Assembly (NCBI RefSeq): GCF_031344075.1
Contig: NZ_JAVJAN010000017.1
Span: forward strand, 10,280 to 74,279
Direction: 5' to 3'
Origin: Clostridium aquiflavi
GTDB taxonomy: Bacteria; Bacillota; Clostridia; Clostridiales; Clostridiaceae
Length of the DNA: 64,000 nucleotides
Notes under the pieces: model-generated
Seen by the model: only the letters and a program-made list of their open reading frames with translations
Database searches by the model: none
What the model was told of the DNA's origin: nothing
Shown here: one piece after another, positions 54,157 through 63,899 of the stretch
Layout of the letters: every line of letters starts with the position of its first letter
Numbering within the stretch: the first letter of the stretch is position 1
Made by a program: the position numbers and the translations under genes

Positions 54157-55380
54157 TTGGAATTTAATTATATTGATGGAGGAGTTACTTCTCCTAAAGG
54201 ATTTTTAGCTTCTGGCATACATTGTGGATTAAAGAAAAGTACTATGAAGAAAGATTTAGCTTTAATTTATTCAGAGGTTGATGCTAACGGAGCTGGAGTG
54301 TATACAAAAAATAAAGTAAAAGGGGCACCACTTTATATAACTAAAGAACATTTAACTAATAAAAAAGCAAGAGCAATAATAATTAATAGTGGTAATGCTA
54401 ATACATGTAATGGTGAAGATGGGTTAAAAAAATCAAAAAAAACTGCCAATCTTCAAGCCAAAGAATTAAAACTAAAAACAGATGAAGTTTTAGTTGCTTC
54501 TACTGGTGTAATTGGAGTTCCACTTAATATAGATGCAATAAAATCTGGTATTCCTCTTCTTACAGAATCATTATCTAAAGAAGGTTATCACGATGCTGCA
54601 TCTGCTATTATGACAACTGATACTTTTCAAAAACAATTAGCTTTAGAATTTTATATAGATAATAAAAAAGTAACTTTAGCTGCTATGGCAAAAGGATCTG
54701 GAATGATTGAACCTAATATGGGAACTATGCTTTCATTTATAACTACTGATTTAAATATTTGCCCTAAGCTACTTGATGAAGCATTAAAAACTAGTGTAAA
54801 TTTAAGTTATAACAGAGTTAGTGTAGATGGTGATACTAGCACTAATGATATGGTTCTTATTTTAGCTAACGGTCTAGCAGAAAATAAAATTATTAGAGAA
54901 AAAAATAGTAATTATGAGCTTTTCTTAAAAGCACTAAATGATTTAAATATAAAACTTGCGAGAAAAATAGCTAAAGATGGCGAGGGAGCTACTAAATTAA
55001 TAGAATGTAAAATATTTGGTGCTTCTACAGAAGAAGATGCTGTAAAACTTGGTAAAAGCGTAATAAATTCTAATTTAGTTAAAACAGCTATTTTCGGTAG
55101 TGATGCTAATTGGGGACGAATTTTATGTTCCCTTGGTTATGCAAAAGTTGATTTTAATCCTGAAAAGGTAGATGTCTATTTCGAAAGTTCGTCTGGCTCT
55201 ATAAAAGTTTGTGAAAATGGGTCTTCTTTGCCTTTTGATGAAGCAAAAGCAAGAGAAATTTTATTACAAGATGAAATTATAATTAAAGTAAATTTATTCT
55301 TAGGTGACTTTAATGCATGTGTTTGGGGATGCGACTTAAGTTATGATTATGTAAAAATAAATGGTGAATATAGAAGTTAA
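54157..55380 (+). CDS. argJ: Bifunctional ornithine acetyltransferase / N-acetylglutamate synthase
   Basis: A 407-residue Ntn-fold enzyme that moves the acetyl group from acetylornithine to glutamate and may also use acetyl-CoA. It is made as one chain that cuts itself before T190 in EPNMGTMLSF. The N-terminal GGVTSPKGFLASG and DGDTSTNDMV are conserved. The frame extends to 54079, but AAGGGGG at 54142-54148 with 8-base spacing fixes TTG at 54157. Because argJ is present, the pathway is of the cyclic type and no argE is needed. Confidence 0.94.
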   Translation: MEFNYIDGGVTSPKGFLASGIHCGLKKSTMKKDLALIYSEVDANGAGVYTKNKVKGAPLYITKEHLTNKKARAIIINSGNANTCNGEDGLKKSKKTANLQAKELKLKTDEVLVASTGVIGVPLNIDAIKSGIPLLTESLSKEGYHDAASAIMTTDTFQKQLALEFYIDNKKVTLAAMAKGSGMIEPNMGTMLSFITTDLNICPKLLDEALKTSVNLSYNRVSVDGDTSTNDMVLILANGLAENKIIREKNSNYELFLKALNDLNIKLARKIAKDGEGATKLIECKIFGASTEEDAVKLGKSVINSNLVKTAIFGSDANWGRILCSLGYAKVDFNPEKVDVYFESSSGSIKVCENGSSLPFDEAKAREILLQDEIIIKVNLFLGDFNACVWGCDLSYDYVKINGEYRS

Positions 55381-55482
55381 AACGTGATTGCATCATATTT
55401 TAATAAACTTAGATTGTATCACCTTTAAATCTTGAAAATTTCTATAATTTCTTGAACATTAAAATATAGGGGGCGATTTTAA

Positions 55483-56337
55483 GTGAATCATAATGAAAGA
55501 GCTGAAATATTAGTAAATGCATTACCTTATATCCAAAAATATTATGGAAAAACCATAGTTGTTAAATACGGTGGAAATGCAATGATAAGCGATGAACTAA
55601 GAGAAACTGTTATAAGCGATATAATTTTAATGAAATGTGTTGGTATAGATCCAGTTGTAGTTCATGGAGGCGGACCTGATATTTCAGACTTCTTAAATAG
55701 ATTAGGTGAAAAAAGTGAATTCATAAATGGATTAAGATATACAGATGAAAATACAATGGAAATAGTACAAATGGTATTAGGCGGCAAAGTAAATAAAAAC
55801 TTAGTTTCTTTAATTGAAAAATTTGGTGGCAAGGCCATTGGACTTTGTGGTATGGATGGCTCTCTTATAAGAGCTAAAAAAATAAAAAAAGATGTTGACT
55901 TAGGTTATGTTGGAGAAATAACAAATGTAGATACTAATATATTAAAGACTGTATTAAATGCAGGCTATATTCCTGTTGTAGGAAGTGTTGCTTTAGGCGA
56001 AGATGACAATAAGGCATATAACATAAATGCTGATATATGTGCATCAAAAATTTCTTCTACATTAAATGCTGAAAATTTAATATTACTTACAGATGTTCCT
56101 GGGGTACTTAAAGATTCTAAAGATCCTACTTCTCTACTTACTGTACTTAGGTTACATCAAATTCCAAAACTTTGTTTAGAGGGTATTGTACAAGGCGGAA
56201 TGATACCTAAAATTGATTGCTGTGTTGAAGCAATAAGAATGGGAGTTCAAAGAGCTCATATAATTGATGGACGTGTTCCCCATTCACTTATTTTAGAATT
56301 ATTTTCAAATGAAGGTATCGGAACAATGATTTATTAA
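55483..56337 (+). CDS. argB: Acetylglutamate kinase
   Basis: A 284-residue amino acid kinase fold protein, the second step of the pathway. VVKYGGNAM near residue 27 binds the phosphate, VVHGGGPDIS near 60 is the N-acetylglutamate loop, and GMIPKID near 235 is another family motif. The start is GTG at 55483, with AGGGGGCG about 7 bases before. The length is normal. A 100-base gap from argJ precedes it; argD follows after 23 bases. Feedback inhibition by arginine is usual in cyclic pathways, but the N-terminal helix needed for it is short here. Confidence 0.95.
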   Translation: MNHNERAEILVNALPYIQKYYGKTIVVKYGGNAMISDELRETVISDIILMKCVGIDPVVVHGGGPDISDFLNRLGEKSEFINGLRYTDENTMEIVQMVLGGKVNKNLVSLIEKFGGKAIGLCGMDGSLIRAKKIKKDVDLGYVGEITNVDTNILKTVLNAGYIPVVGSVALGEDDNKAYNINADICASKISSTLNAENLILLTDVPGVLKDSKDPTSLLTVLRLHQIPKLCLEGIVQGGMIPKIDCCVEAIRMGVQRAHIIDGRVPHSLILELFSNEGIGTMIY

Positions 56338-56360
56338 AATTACTTTAGGGGGCTATTACT

Positions 56361-57536
56361 ATGAATTATAATTTTAATGAAGCAAAAACTCATTTAGTAA
56401 ACTCTTACAACTTTTTAGAACCTGTAATGTCTTATGGTGATGGAGTTTATCTTTATGATACAAATAATAATAAATATTTAGATTTTACAAGTGGAATTGG
56501 TGTAAATAGTTTAGGCTACAATCACAAAGATTGGGTTGAAGCTACAACTTCTCAATTAAAAACACTTCAACATAATTCAAACATATTTTATAACAATGCT
56601 ACTATTAAATTAGCAAAAAAATTAACTGAAATATCTAATATGAGCAAAGTATTTTTTGCAAATTCTGGTGCAGAAGCTAATGAAGGAGCAATTAAACTTG
56701 CTAGAAAATATAGCTACGATAAATACGGTAATGGTAGGAATAAAATTCTTTCATTAGTACAATCATTTCATGGAAGAACTATAACTACATTAAAAGCTAC
56801 TGGACAAGAAAAATTTCATCAGTACTTCTACCCCTTTACAGAAGGATTTGATTATGTAAAAGCTAATGATATAGAAGATTTTAAGAATCACCTTACTTCT
56901 GATGTTTGTGCCATAATGCTTGAAGCAATTCAAGGTGAAGGTGGTGTTCTTCCTCTCGATAAAGATTTTATACAAAAAGTTGTAAAAATATGCAATGAAA
57001 ATGATATTTTAATTATATTTGATGAAGTTCAATGCGGAATTGCTAGAACTGGTAAAATGTTTGGATTTAATAATTTTGATGTTAAAGCAGATATAGTTAC
57101 TGTTGCTAAAGGTTTAGGCGGAGGATTACCAATCGGTGCTGTTCTTTGTTCTAAAAAAGTTGAGAATGTTTTTACTCCAGGTGATCATGGTTCAACCTTT
57201 GGTGGAAACCCAGTTGTCTGTTCTGGTGCATTAGTTGTATTAGATAATCTTTGTAATAAAAATTCATTTTATGAAATATCTGAAAAAGGAAATTATGTTA
57301 AAGATATATTAAAACAATCTAATAATTCTCATATTTTATCAATTAGAGGTATGGGATTAATGATTGGAATTCAAACCGATATCTCACCTTCTTTAATTCA
57401 AAAGGAAGCTCTAAAAAAAGGGCTTCTTGTATTAACTGCTGGAAAAGATGTAATCAGATTATTACCACCTTTAGTAATCTCTAAAAGTGAATTAAAAAAA
57501 GGATTAGATATTCTGCTTGATGTATTAAATATATAA
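56361..57536 (+). CDS. argD: Acetylornithine aminotransferase
   Basis: A 391-residue class III PLP aminotransferase that makes acetylornithine from the semialdehyde and glutamate. The PLP Lys is K250 in VTVAKGLGGGLPIG; FFANSGAEANEGAIKLARK and DEVQCGIARTGKMF are conserved. AGGGGGC precedes the ATG. Other class III transaminases look similar, but the position between argB and argF makes ArgD firm. Confidence 0.95.
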   Translation: MNYNFNEAKTHLVNSYNFLEPVMSYGDGVYLYDTNNNKYLDFTSGIGVNSLGYNHKDWVEATTSQLKTLQHNSNIFYNNATIKLAKKLTEISNMSKVFFANSGAEANEGAIKLARKYSYDKYGNGRNKILSLVQSFHGRTITTLKATGQEKFHQYFYPFTEGFDYVKANDIEDFKNHLTSDVCAIMLEAIQGEGGVLPLDKDFIQKVVKICNENDILIIFDEVQCGIARTGKMFGFNNFDVKADIVTVAKGLGGGLPIGAVLCSKKVENVFTPGDHGSTFGGNPVVCSGALVVLDNLCNKNSFYEISEKGNYVKDILKQSNNSHILSIRGMGLMIGIQTDISPSLIQKEALKKGLLVLTAGKDVIRLLPPLVISKSELKKGLDILLDVLNI

Positions 57537-57540
57537 CTAC

Positions 57541-57640
57541 TTCTATATTTTAAATATGTGTTGATATATACATAATCAAAACGGACTGAGTAATTGAACT
57601 TTGCCTATTGCATATATCAACACTCTCCTGAAACATAGCC
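57541..57640. repeat. MITE-like palindromic repeat, copy E
   Basis: The 100 bases between argD and argF contain ATGTGTTGATATATACATAATC and its inverse ending CATATATCAACACTC, around GGACTGAGTAATTGAAC. The right end, GAAACATAGCC, corresponds to the AAAACAGAGCC end; the left end is degraded. It is inside the arg cluster. Confidence 0.8.
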
Positions 57641-57676
57641 AAAAATTTATAATTATTAAACGGAGGTATATTTTAT

Positions 57677-58597
57677 ATGAAAAAAGATTTATTAAAAATG
57701 GATGATTTATCTAAAGAAGAAATTTTAGAAATTTTAAATTTAGCAGATCAATTAAAATATGAACAAAAGCATGGAATAGAACATAAGCATTTAAAAGGGA
57801 AAAGTTTAGGAATGATCTTTGAAAAATCTTCAACTAGAACTAGAGTTTCTTTTGAGGTTGGTATGTATCAATTAGGAGGAAATGCATTGTTTTTAAGTAA
57901 TAGAGATTTGCAAATAGGGCGTGGGGAACCTATTGAAGATACTGCACGAGTTTTATCCAGATTTCTAAACGGAATAATGATCAGAACTTTTTCTCAAGAT
58001 GGTATTGAAACTTTAGCTAAATATTCATCAATACCTATAATAAATGGCTTAACTGATAATGAACATCCATGCCAAGTATTAGCTGATTTAATGACAATTA
58101 GAGAATATAAAAATATTCTTGAAGGTTTAAATGTTGCATTTATCGGTGATGGAAACAACATGGCTAATTCTTTAATGATTGGTTGTCTAAAAGTTGGAAT
58201 GAATTTTTCAATTGCTTCACCAAAAGATTATACAATAAATGATACTTACTTATCTAGAGCTAAAGATATCGCAAAAAAAGAATATGTTAATTTAAATATT
58301 ACTACGTCTCCTTTTGAAGCTGCAAAAGATGCTGATGTAATAATTACAGATGTTTGGGCAAGTATGGGACAAGAAGATGAACAAACTTTAAGGCTAAAGG
58401 CATTTGATGGATTTCAAATTAATGATAGATTAATGAGTTTTGCTAAAAATAATGCAATTGTTCTACATTGTTTACCTGCTCATAGAGAAGAGGAAATTAC
58501 AGCAGAAGTTTTAGAAGAACATTCAGCAGAAATATTTGATGAATCTGAAAATAGACTACATGCGCAAAAAGCTGTACTTGTTAAATTGATGAAATAA
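57677..58597 (+). CDS. argF: Ornithine carbamoyltransferase
   Basis: A 306-residue enzyme that makes citrulline from ornithine and carbamoyl phosphate. The carbamoyl-phosphate motif SSTRTR is at 51-56, HPCQ near residue 135 and HCLPAHR near 265 with the catalytic Cys. CGGAGG precedes the ATG. As it ends an arginine cluster it is the biosynthetic enzyme; no arcA or arcC is next to it. A repeat element separates it from argD, and a terminator follows. Confidence 0.95.
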   Translation: MKKDLLKMDDLSKEEILEILNLADQLKYEQKHGIEHKHLKGKSLGMIFEKSSTRTRVSFEVGMYQLGGNALFLSNRDLQIGRGEPIEDTARVLSRFLNGIMIRTFSQDGIETLAKYSSIPIINGLTDNEHPCQVLADLMTIREYKNILEGLNVAFIGDGNNMANSLMIGCLKVGMNFSIASPKDYTINDTYLSRAKDIAKKEYVNLNITTSPFEAAKDADVIITDVWASMGQEDEQTLRLKAFDGFQINDRLMSFAKNNAIVLHCLPAHREEEITAEVLEEHSAEIFDESENRLHAQKAVLVKLMK

Positions 58598-58618
58598 TTA
58601 TTAAAAATATTTTTTACT

Positions 58619-58662
58619 AAAAGAGATAGTTAAGTTTTAATAAGCTTAGCTATCTCTTTTAA
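58619..58662 (+). terminator. Terminator of the arg cluster
   Basis: AAAAGAGATAG pairs with CTATCTCTTTT (58619-58660), 20-base loop. Confidence 0.9.
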
Positions 58663-58894
58663 ATATACCATTTTCTATTATTTTACATTTCCATTGCATA
58701 ATTATGTACATTTGTGTATACATGTATATTACCAAATATGATATAATTTACTATATAAGTAATTTTTATAATAATATAAAAAAAACATAACACACTAATA
58801 ATATATTAAAAAATTCATACTAAATTTATATACGTTATAGTAAACTACATAAGTTTATATTAATTAAATTAATGTGGTGTTAGGTGGTGATTAA

Positions 58895-60610
58895 ATGAAA
58901 AAATTTATTAATAGGAACATTCTAAATAAAAAAGTAACTTTAAACTTAATTGTTTTTTGTTTAATTATATTTTTTTTATCAATTGTTTCATCATTGCGTT
59001 TTAAACCAGATTATAAAACTAAATACATTGATGATAATGCAATAACTTTATCAGATAATTGGAATTTAAAAACTTTACATAACAATACTAAAACTATTGT
59101 TAACTTTCCTATGAATCTTAAATATCATCACAATAATACTTATTCTTTTTCTAAAGTATTAACTGAAGATTTAGATGAAAACTTTGATACATTATGTTTA
59201 CGTATAGGTTTCTCCAATGTAAATGTATTCTTAGATAATAATTTAATATATACTTCTAATTTTGGTGATTATGAAAAATTAAGCAATAAAGGCTCTAACA
59301 CTATATATATGATACCTTTAGGTCGCAATCTAAAGGATAAAGAACTTAAATTTGTTGTTGAAATGAAATCAAATTTTTCATTACCTTATGATATTAAAAC
59401 TCCAATAATAGGTACTAAAACTTCTATAATTCATAATTTAATTTCTTCTCAAGTATTAAATTATGTAATTATTTTTTTGCTTATAACTTTTACCTTATCA
59501 ATATTTGTTATATCCGGAATTGCATTTTATAAAAGTCATAAGAATATATTTCACTTACTATATATAGGTATATTTGCATTGTTATCTTCTATATATGCAA
59601 TTTCAGAAACAAATATTATGCAAATATTAATTCCAAATACTTATTTGCTTAATAATCTAACATTTATGTCTTTAATGTTAGTTGGAATTCCAATAGTCAT
59701 GATAATGATAGAAACTACAAATAAAAAGTATACAAAACCCTTATTAATAACTACTTATTCAATGATTATTAATTTTATTATGCAATCATTGCTTACTCTA
59801 TTGGGTATATTAGATTTAAGAAGTATGCTAATTATTTCTCATATATTAATAATGTTAAATGGTATTTTATCACTTTATATTATGATTTTATCTTGGCATG
59901 ATAGATCTTTTAGTAGTAAATGTTTTACTATTTCAATAGTTCCTATGATAATTGGTACATCAATAGATATAGTATTATTTTATGTTCATATACCACATTA
60001 CTACGGTATATTATTCCAAGCAGGTGTGTTGATATTTATAGTAATACAATTATGGTATGTTATTAACAAATACTTTCATTATTATAAATTATCTATTAAA
60101 TCTAATGTTTATGAAAAAATGGCTTTTACAGATACAATTACAGAACTTGAAAATAGAGCTGCTTTTGAAAAAAAGATTACTTTTATAGATAATAACATCA
60201 CTGACTTTTCTTCAATTTGGTGTATATCAATGGATTTAAATAACTTAAAGTTTGTTAATGATAACTTAGGTCATGATAGTGGAGATACCGTTATAATTTC
60301 ATTTGCTAAGATTTTAAAAGATACATTTAATAGTATTGGTAGTTCCTATCGTACAGGTGGAGATGAATTTATTGTTATTGTAAAGGATATTTCTCAAAGT
60401 TCCTTGGAAAATAAAATAACTGATTTATATAATTCTATTAATAAATTCAACTTAAACTCCAATTTAAAAATAAGCGTAGCTTTAGGATATGATAATTTTA
60501 AAATTAATGAAGATAATAAAATAACTGATTTGTTAACAAGAGCTGATAAATTAATGTATATAGATAAAAGAGAAACAAAAAAAATTTTATATAATAAATA
60601 TTTATTTTAA
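58895..60610 (+). CDS. Membrane-bound diguanylate cyclase (GGDEF)
   Basis: A 571-residue protein with an N-terminal membrane anchor (about 17-33), an extracellular domain (about 35-180) resembling the ligand-binding part of 7TM-DISM receptors, seven membrane helices (about 185-400) and a C-terminal GGDEF domain. The GGDEF signature is intact at 488-492 (RTGGDEF), so it should make cyclic-di-GMP; the RxxD inhibitory site is not seen five residues upstream. The ATG at 58895 follows TAGGTGG. It is alone, flanked by the arg terminator and a repeat. Its extracellular ligand is unknown. The HD-GYP protein at 39644 may oppose it. Confidence 0.9.
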   Translation: MKKFINRNILNKKVTLNLIVFCLIIFFLSIVSSLRFKPDYKTKYIDDNAITLSDNWNLKTLHNNTKTIVNFPMNLKYHHNNTYSFSKVLTEDLDENFDTLCLRIGFSNVNVFLDNNLIYTSNFGDYEKLSNKGSNTIYMIPLGRNLKDKELKFVVEMKSNFSLPYDIKTPIIGTKTSIIHNLISSQVLNYVIIFLLITFTLSIFVISGIAFYKSHKNIFHLLYIGIFALLSSIYAISETNIMQILIPNTYLLNNLTFMSLMLVGIPIVMIMIETTNKKYTKPLLITTYSMIINFIMQSLLTLLGILDLRSMLIISHILIMLNGILSLYIMILSWHDRSFSSKCFTISIVPMIIGTSIDIVLFYVHIPHYYGILFQAGVLIFIVIQLWYVINKYFHYYKLSIKSNVYEKMAFTDTITELENRAAFEKKITFIDNNITDFSSIWCISMDLNNLKFVNDNLGHDSGDTVIISFAKILKDTFNSIGSSYRTGGDEFIVIVKDISQSSLENKITDLYNSINKFNLNSNLKISVALGYDNFKINEDNKITDLLTRADKLMYIDKRETKKILYNKYLF

Positions 60611-60616
60611 TATATT

Positions 60617-60773
60617 GTGTGAAAACAAAGTGGCTACACCACACTTTGTTAGTTGAGGGTTGAAAGTTTTGCTTAAAAGTCATCAAGACTTTCTAAAGAA
60701 TATGTATTTTTTTAATCCAATTACGGAGTTTTTTCTTCAACTCCCTACTTTCCACTTTCAATTCTCAACTAAA
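60617..60773. repeat. Intergenic repeat, second family (copy 2)
   Basis: Directly after the GGDEF gene AACAAAGTGG pairs with CCACACTTTGTT, then TTAGTTGAGGGTTGAAAGT (60649) has its near-perfect inverse ACTTTCAATTCTCAACTAA ending near 60773. The CCACACTTTGTTAGTT block is shared with 2113. No coding frame. Confidence 0.6.
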
Positions 60774-60852
60774 TTTCTTCTAAGCTTAAATTTGATTAGT
60801 TTTCTAAACTATAAAAATTTTATAACTTATTTTATTTCTTGTAAATTTAATA

Positions 60853-61893
60853 TTACTTTTCTATATAATTCATAACATTTTTTACAACTAAATTTATTGT
60901 TCCATCACCATTTCTTTGAATTTCAAATTTACTTTCATCATGATATACTTCCTCATTTAAATATATATCAATTTGTTTATCTATATTTAATCTAACTCTT
61001 TTTAATTTTTTTTCTACCCAAGTCTTGTCAACTACTACTTCTCCATCTAAGCCCTTTCCTTTAACAAAGCTAGAAAAATTCACTTTTTCTTCTGAGTTTT
61101 CCTTAAAAAGCTCTTGTGATAATTCATCTATATTAATACTATCTTCTTCTTTTAGTTTACTTTTAACTGTTGTTCTAATTTCCTCTGCCTTTGATGCATC
61201 ATTGGATATATTTTTTCTAGTCCAATCCTCTGTGGCTTTTAAAAATGTCTTTGTCATATCTCTTTCATTAGTAATAACTTTAGCGTATAAAAAATCATTA
61301 ACAAAATAGTTTATTCCAAGTTCATTATCTTCTTTGCTTTTTCTTTGTTTATCTAATATCATTAAGTTAAATCTATCGTCATCTCTAAAAGGCTTTATGA
61401 ATGCCGCTTTTTGTATTTTTTGACCGCCACCTGGAAGTCCAGCACTTTGAGGCACTATTCCTATTCCTATTTTTTCATCTATAAACTGAATTTCATGGGT
61501 GAAATTCTTTATGTAATCCAATTTAAGAACACCTATCATAGGACCTTTATCTGTAGTTATTGATACTATTATCAAATCACATGATTCTATATTTTCATCC
61601 ATCTGCATAATTACAAATAGCTGTCTTGCCAATTTTTTTGATAAAGTAATAAAATCATCATCTATTCCATTTAAATAATCTTGTACAGATTCTCTAACAC
61701 TATTAGTTCCTTGAATAAATACACCTGATTTTAATTCTTCATCCTTAAAACATTTTTCTAAATGCTTATATAAATATTTATATATCTCATCATTTAATTC
61801 CAATGTAAATTCATTTAGGACAGGTTCCGATGCATTTCTATCCAATATATGTATTACTGCTTCATTTATATTAATTTCATTTATATATTCCAT
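60853..61893 (-). CDS. Nucleoid-associated protein (NA37/NdpA family)
   Basis: A 346-residue cytoplasmic protein. The start INEININEAVIHILDRN and the segment VNDFLYAKVITNERDMTKTFLKATEDW are of the kind found in the 37-kDa nucleoid-associated protein family; the region is mainly helical and acidic in the middle. The C-terminal third includes FVKGKGLDGEVVVDKTWVEKKLKRVRLNIDKQIDIYLNEEVY, typical of the family. Members bind DNA or nucleoid; the exact role is not established. GGGAG precedes the ATG at 61893. The gene is divergent from the CYTH gene. Confidence 0.82.
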   Translation of the reverse strand: MEYINEININEAVIHILDRNASEPVLNEFTLELNDEIYKYLYKHLEKCFKDEELKSGVFIQGTNSVRESVQDYLNGIDDDFITLSKKLARQLFVIMQMDENIESCDLIIVSITTDKGPMIGVLKLDYIKNFTHEIQFIDEKIGIGIVPQSAGLPGGGQKIQKAAFIKPFRDDDRFNLMILDKQRKSKEDNELGINYFVNDFLYAKVITNERDMTKTFLKATEDWTRKNISNDASKAEEIRTTVKSKLKEEDSINIDELSQELFKENSEEKVNFSSFVKGKGLDGEVVVDKTWVEKKLKRVRLNIDKQIDIYLNEEVYHDESKFEIQRNGDGTINLVVKNVMNYIEK

Positions 61894-62055
61894 GATTATC
61901 TACTCCCTATATAATTAATTATTAGCATAAATATCAAAATAATTCTTATGATACTAGCATTACTCAGAATTATATTATAACATTAAATTATAAAACTAGA
62001 TTTTTAAAACATAAATTTTAATTTGCATTAAAATTTTAATATAGGAGGAGTATAT

Positions 62056-62616
62056 ATGCAAGAAATTGAAACTAGAATTATGGATATAGATATAGACAAT
62101 ATTAGAAAAATTCTTATAGACAATGGAGCAGAAAATATAAAGAAAGAAGATCAAATTAATGATATTTACGATTTTGAGGATGGAAAACTTTTAAATAATA
62201 AAGGGTATGCTCGTATAAGAACAGTAACTGACAACATAAATAATAAAGTAGTTTATTATATGACAACAAAAAAAATGCTTTCACAAGAACGCTTTAAAGT
62301 CATGGAAGAAAATGAAGTTATAGTTAATGATAAAAAAATGGCAGAAGGTATTTTTTTATCTTTAGGATTAAAATTAAAAGAATCTAATAAAAAATATAGA
62401 GAAAGCTATAAAATATTTAATTCATTAGTTGAAATAGATATAAATGAAAAGAAATTTTGCCCTTTTCCATATTTAGAAATAGAAACAACTTCTGAAGAAA
62501 ATTTAGATAAAGTAGTTAAATTACTAGGTTATACTCTAGAAGATACTACTTCTCAAACGATTTACGATATTTTAGCAGAAAGAGGCTTTACACCAAATTC
62601 CCCCAAAGGAATTTAA
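62056..62616 (+). CDS. CYTH-domain protein (CyaB/class IV adenylate cyclase-like)
   Basis: A 186-residue single-domain protein. The N-terminal QEIETRIMD holds the E-x-E motif, with Arg instead of the usual Lys; YDFEDGKLLNNKGYARIRT, KVVYYMTTKK and YLEIETTSEENLDKV further support a CYTH fold. Members include adenylate cyclase CyaB, thiamine triphosphatase and tripolyphosphatase; the substrate cannot be told here. GGAGGAG precedes the ATG. A strong terminator follows. Confidence 0.85.
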   Translation: MQEIETRIMDIDIDNIRKILIDNGAENIKKEDQINDIYDFEDGKLLNNKGYARIRTVTDNINNKVVYYMTTKKMLSQERFKVMEENEVIVNDKKMAEGIFLSLGLKLKESNKKYRESYKIFNSLVEIDINEKKFCPFPYLEIETTSEENLDKVVKLLGYTLEDTTSQTIYDILAERGFTPNSPKGI

Positions 62617-62621
62617 AAAAT

Positions 62622-62661
62622 AAGTCCAAGCTGGTGACAGTCACCAGCTTGGACTTTTATT
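62622..62661 (+). terminator. Terminator with 17-bp perfect stem
   Basis: AAGTCCAAGCTGGTGAC and its exact inverse separated by one base (62622-62656), followed by TTATTT. The stem is unusually long and GC-rich for this genome. Confidence 0.9.
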
Positions 62662-62689
62662 TACTGATTGTCTCAATTTGACATTAGAA

Positions 62690-62787
62690 GCAAGCTAAAA
62701 TGGGCTATACTCATTTTAGCATTCCTAAGTTTAATTACTTAGTCCATTTTACTTATGTATATATCAAAACCTTACTAAAACACAGCC
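62690..62787 (-). repeat. MITE-like repeat, partial copy F
   Basis: The right half (62731-62787) is the reverse complement of the GGCTGTGTTTTAGTAAGG...TTGATATATACATAAGT...ACTAAGTAATT arm; the left half is degraded. Its last base touches the manA stop codon. Confidence 0.7.
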
Positions 62788-63765
62788 TTATCTTTTTATT
62801 ACGCTTAAAATTTCATTTTGTTCTTTTTCTACATCTGGTACATAGCTCTTTAATAATGTGAAGTTTCCTATTAATTCATATTCTCCCATAGTTGCAGGTA
62901 TGAATATACTATCTCCCATAGCTATCTTTTCTTCACCATTTTTATATTTTATAGTTCCGCAGCCATCTACACATGTAAATAAATAAAACCTATCTTCATC
63001 ACTTTCCTCTTTAACATAATTATTTATTTCATATTTTTGAATTGTGAAATAATCACTTAAGCAAAGATAAGTTTTTTTATAATTTTCTTTTTCTATTAAA
63101 ATTCCTTTTGAGTTCTTTCCTTCTAAAGAAAAATCAATAACGTCTAGAGCTTTCTCTACATGTATTTCTCTGCCTCTATTATAATCATAAACTCTATATG
63201 TAATATCACTACTTTGTTGAATTTCTGCTATTAAAACACCTTCACATATAGCATGAACCAATCCACTTTGTACATAAAAAAAGTCACCTTTTTTTACAGG
63301 TATTTTATTTAAATATTTATCTAAATTTCCGCCTTTAATAGCTTTTTTAAATATTTCTTTATCGCAATCCTTTGTGCCAACTATTAAGCTTGCATTTTCT
63401 TCAGCATCAATAACATACCATGCTTCAGTTTTACCAAATTCATTTTCTACTCTATTTGCATATTCGTCATTTGGATGAACTTGAACTGATAGTTTATCTC
63501 CAGATGTAATTAATTTAATTAATAAAGGGAATTTCTCTATATCTATTTTTTCGCCAATAAGTTTTTCTTTAAATTCATTAATTATCTCATCAAATTTTTT
63601 ACCTTTTAAGTTTCCATTTTCTACTTCACCTACTCCATTTGGATGACATGCAACATCCCAGCTTTCCCCTATCACTCCATTTGGAATATTGTTTCTAAAT
63701 TTTTTTAGAGCATTTCCGCCCCATATTCTATCATAGTATAAATTTTTAAATTTAATTGGATACAT
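62788..63765 (-). CDS. manA: Mannose-6-phosphate isomerase, class I
   Basis: A 325-residue zinc enzyme that interconverts mannose 6-phosphate and fructose 6-phosphate. Zinc ligands are H97 in SVQVHPND (with Q95), E114 in GKTEAWYVID and H171 in LVHAICEG; the cupin IAEIQQSSDITYRVYDYNR near residue 182-200 is also conserved. It is the shorter Firmicutes form. GGAGG precedes the ATG at 63765. Monocistronic in this window. Confidence 0.93.
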   Translation of the reverse strand: MYPIKFKNLYYDRIWGGNALKKFRNNIPNGVIGESWDVACHPNGVGEVENGNLKGKKFDEIINEFKEKLIGEKIDIEKFPLLIKLITSGDKLSVQVHPNDEYANRVENEFGKTEAWYVIDAEENASLIVGTKDCDKEIFKKAIKGGNLDKYLNKIPVKKGDFFYVQSGLVHAICEGVLIAEIQQSSDITYRVYDYNRGREIHVEKALDVIDFSLEGKNSKGILIEKENYKKTYLCLSDYFTIQKYEINNYVKEESDEDRFYLFTCVDGCGTIKYKNGEEKIAMGDSIFIPATMGEYELIGNFTLLKSYVPDVEKEQNEILSVIKR

Positions 63766-63899
63766 ATTGTCCTCCTATCGAATATATTAGTATTTCTAAT
63801 CATTATAATTATATTATATACTAACTATAATATAATAAAAATTTCTTATATATTAAAAAATGTGAATTCCGAAGAATTCACACGTTCATTATATAATTA

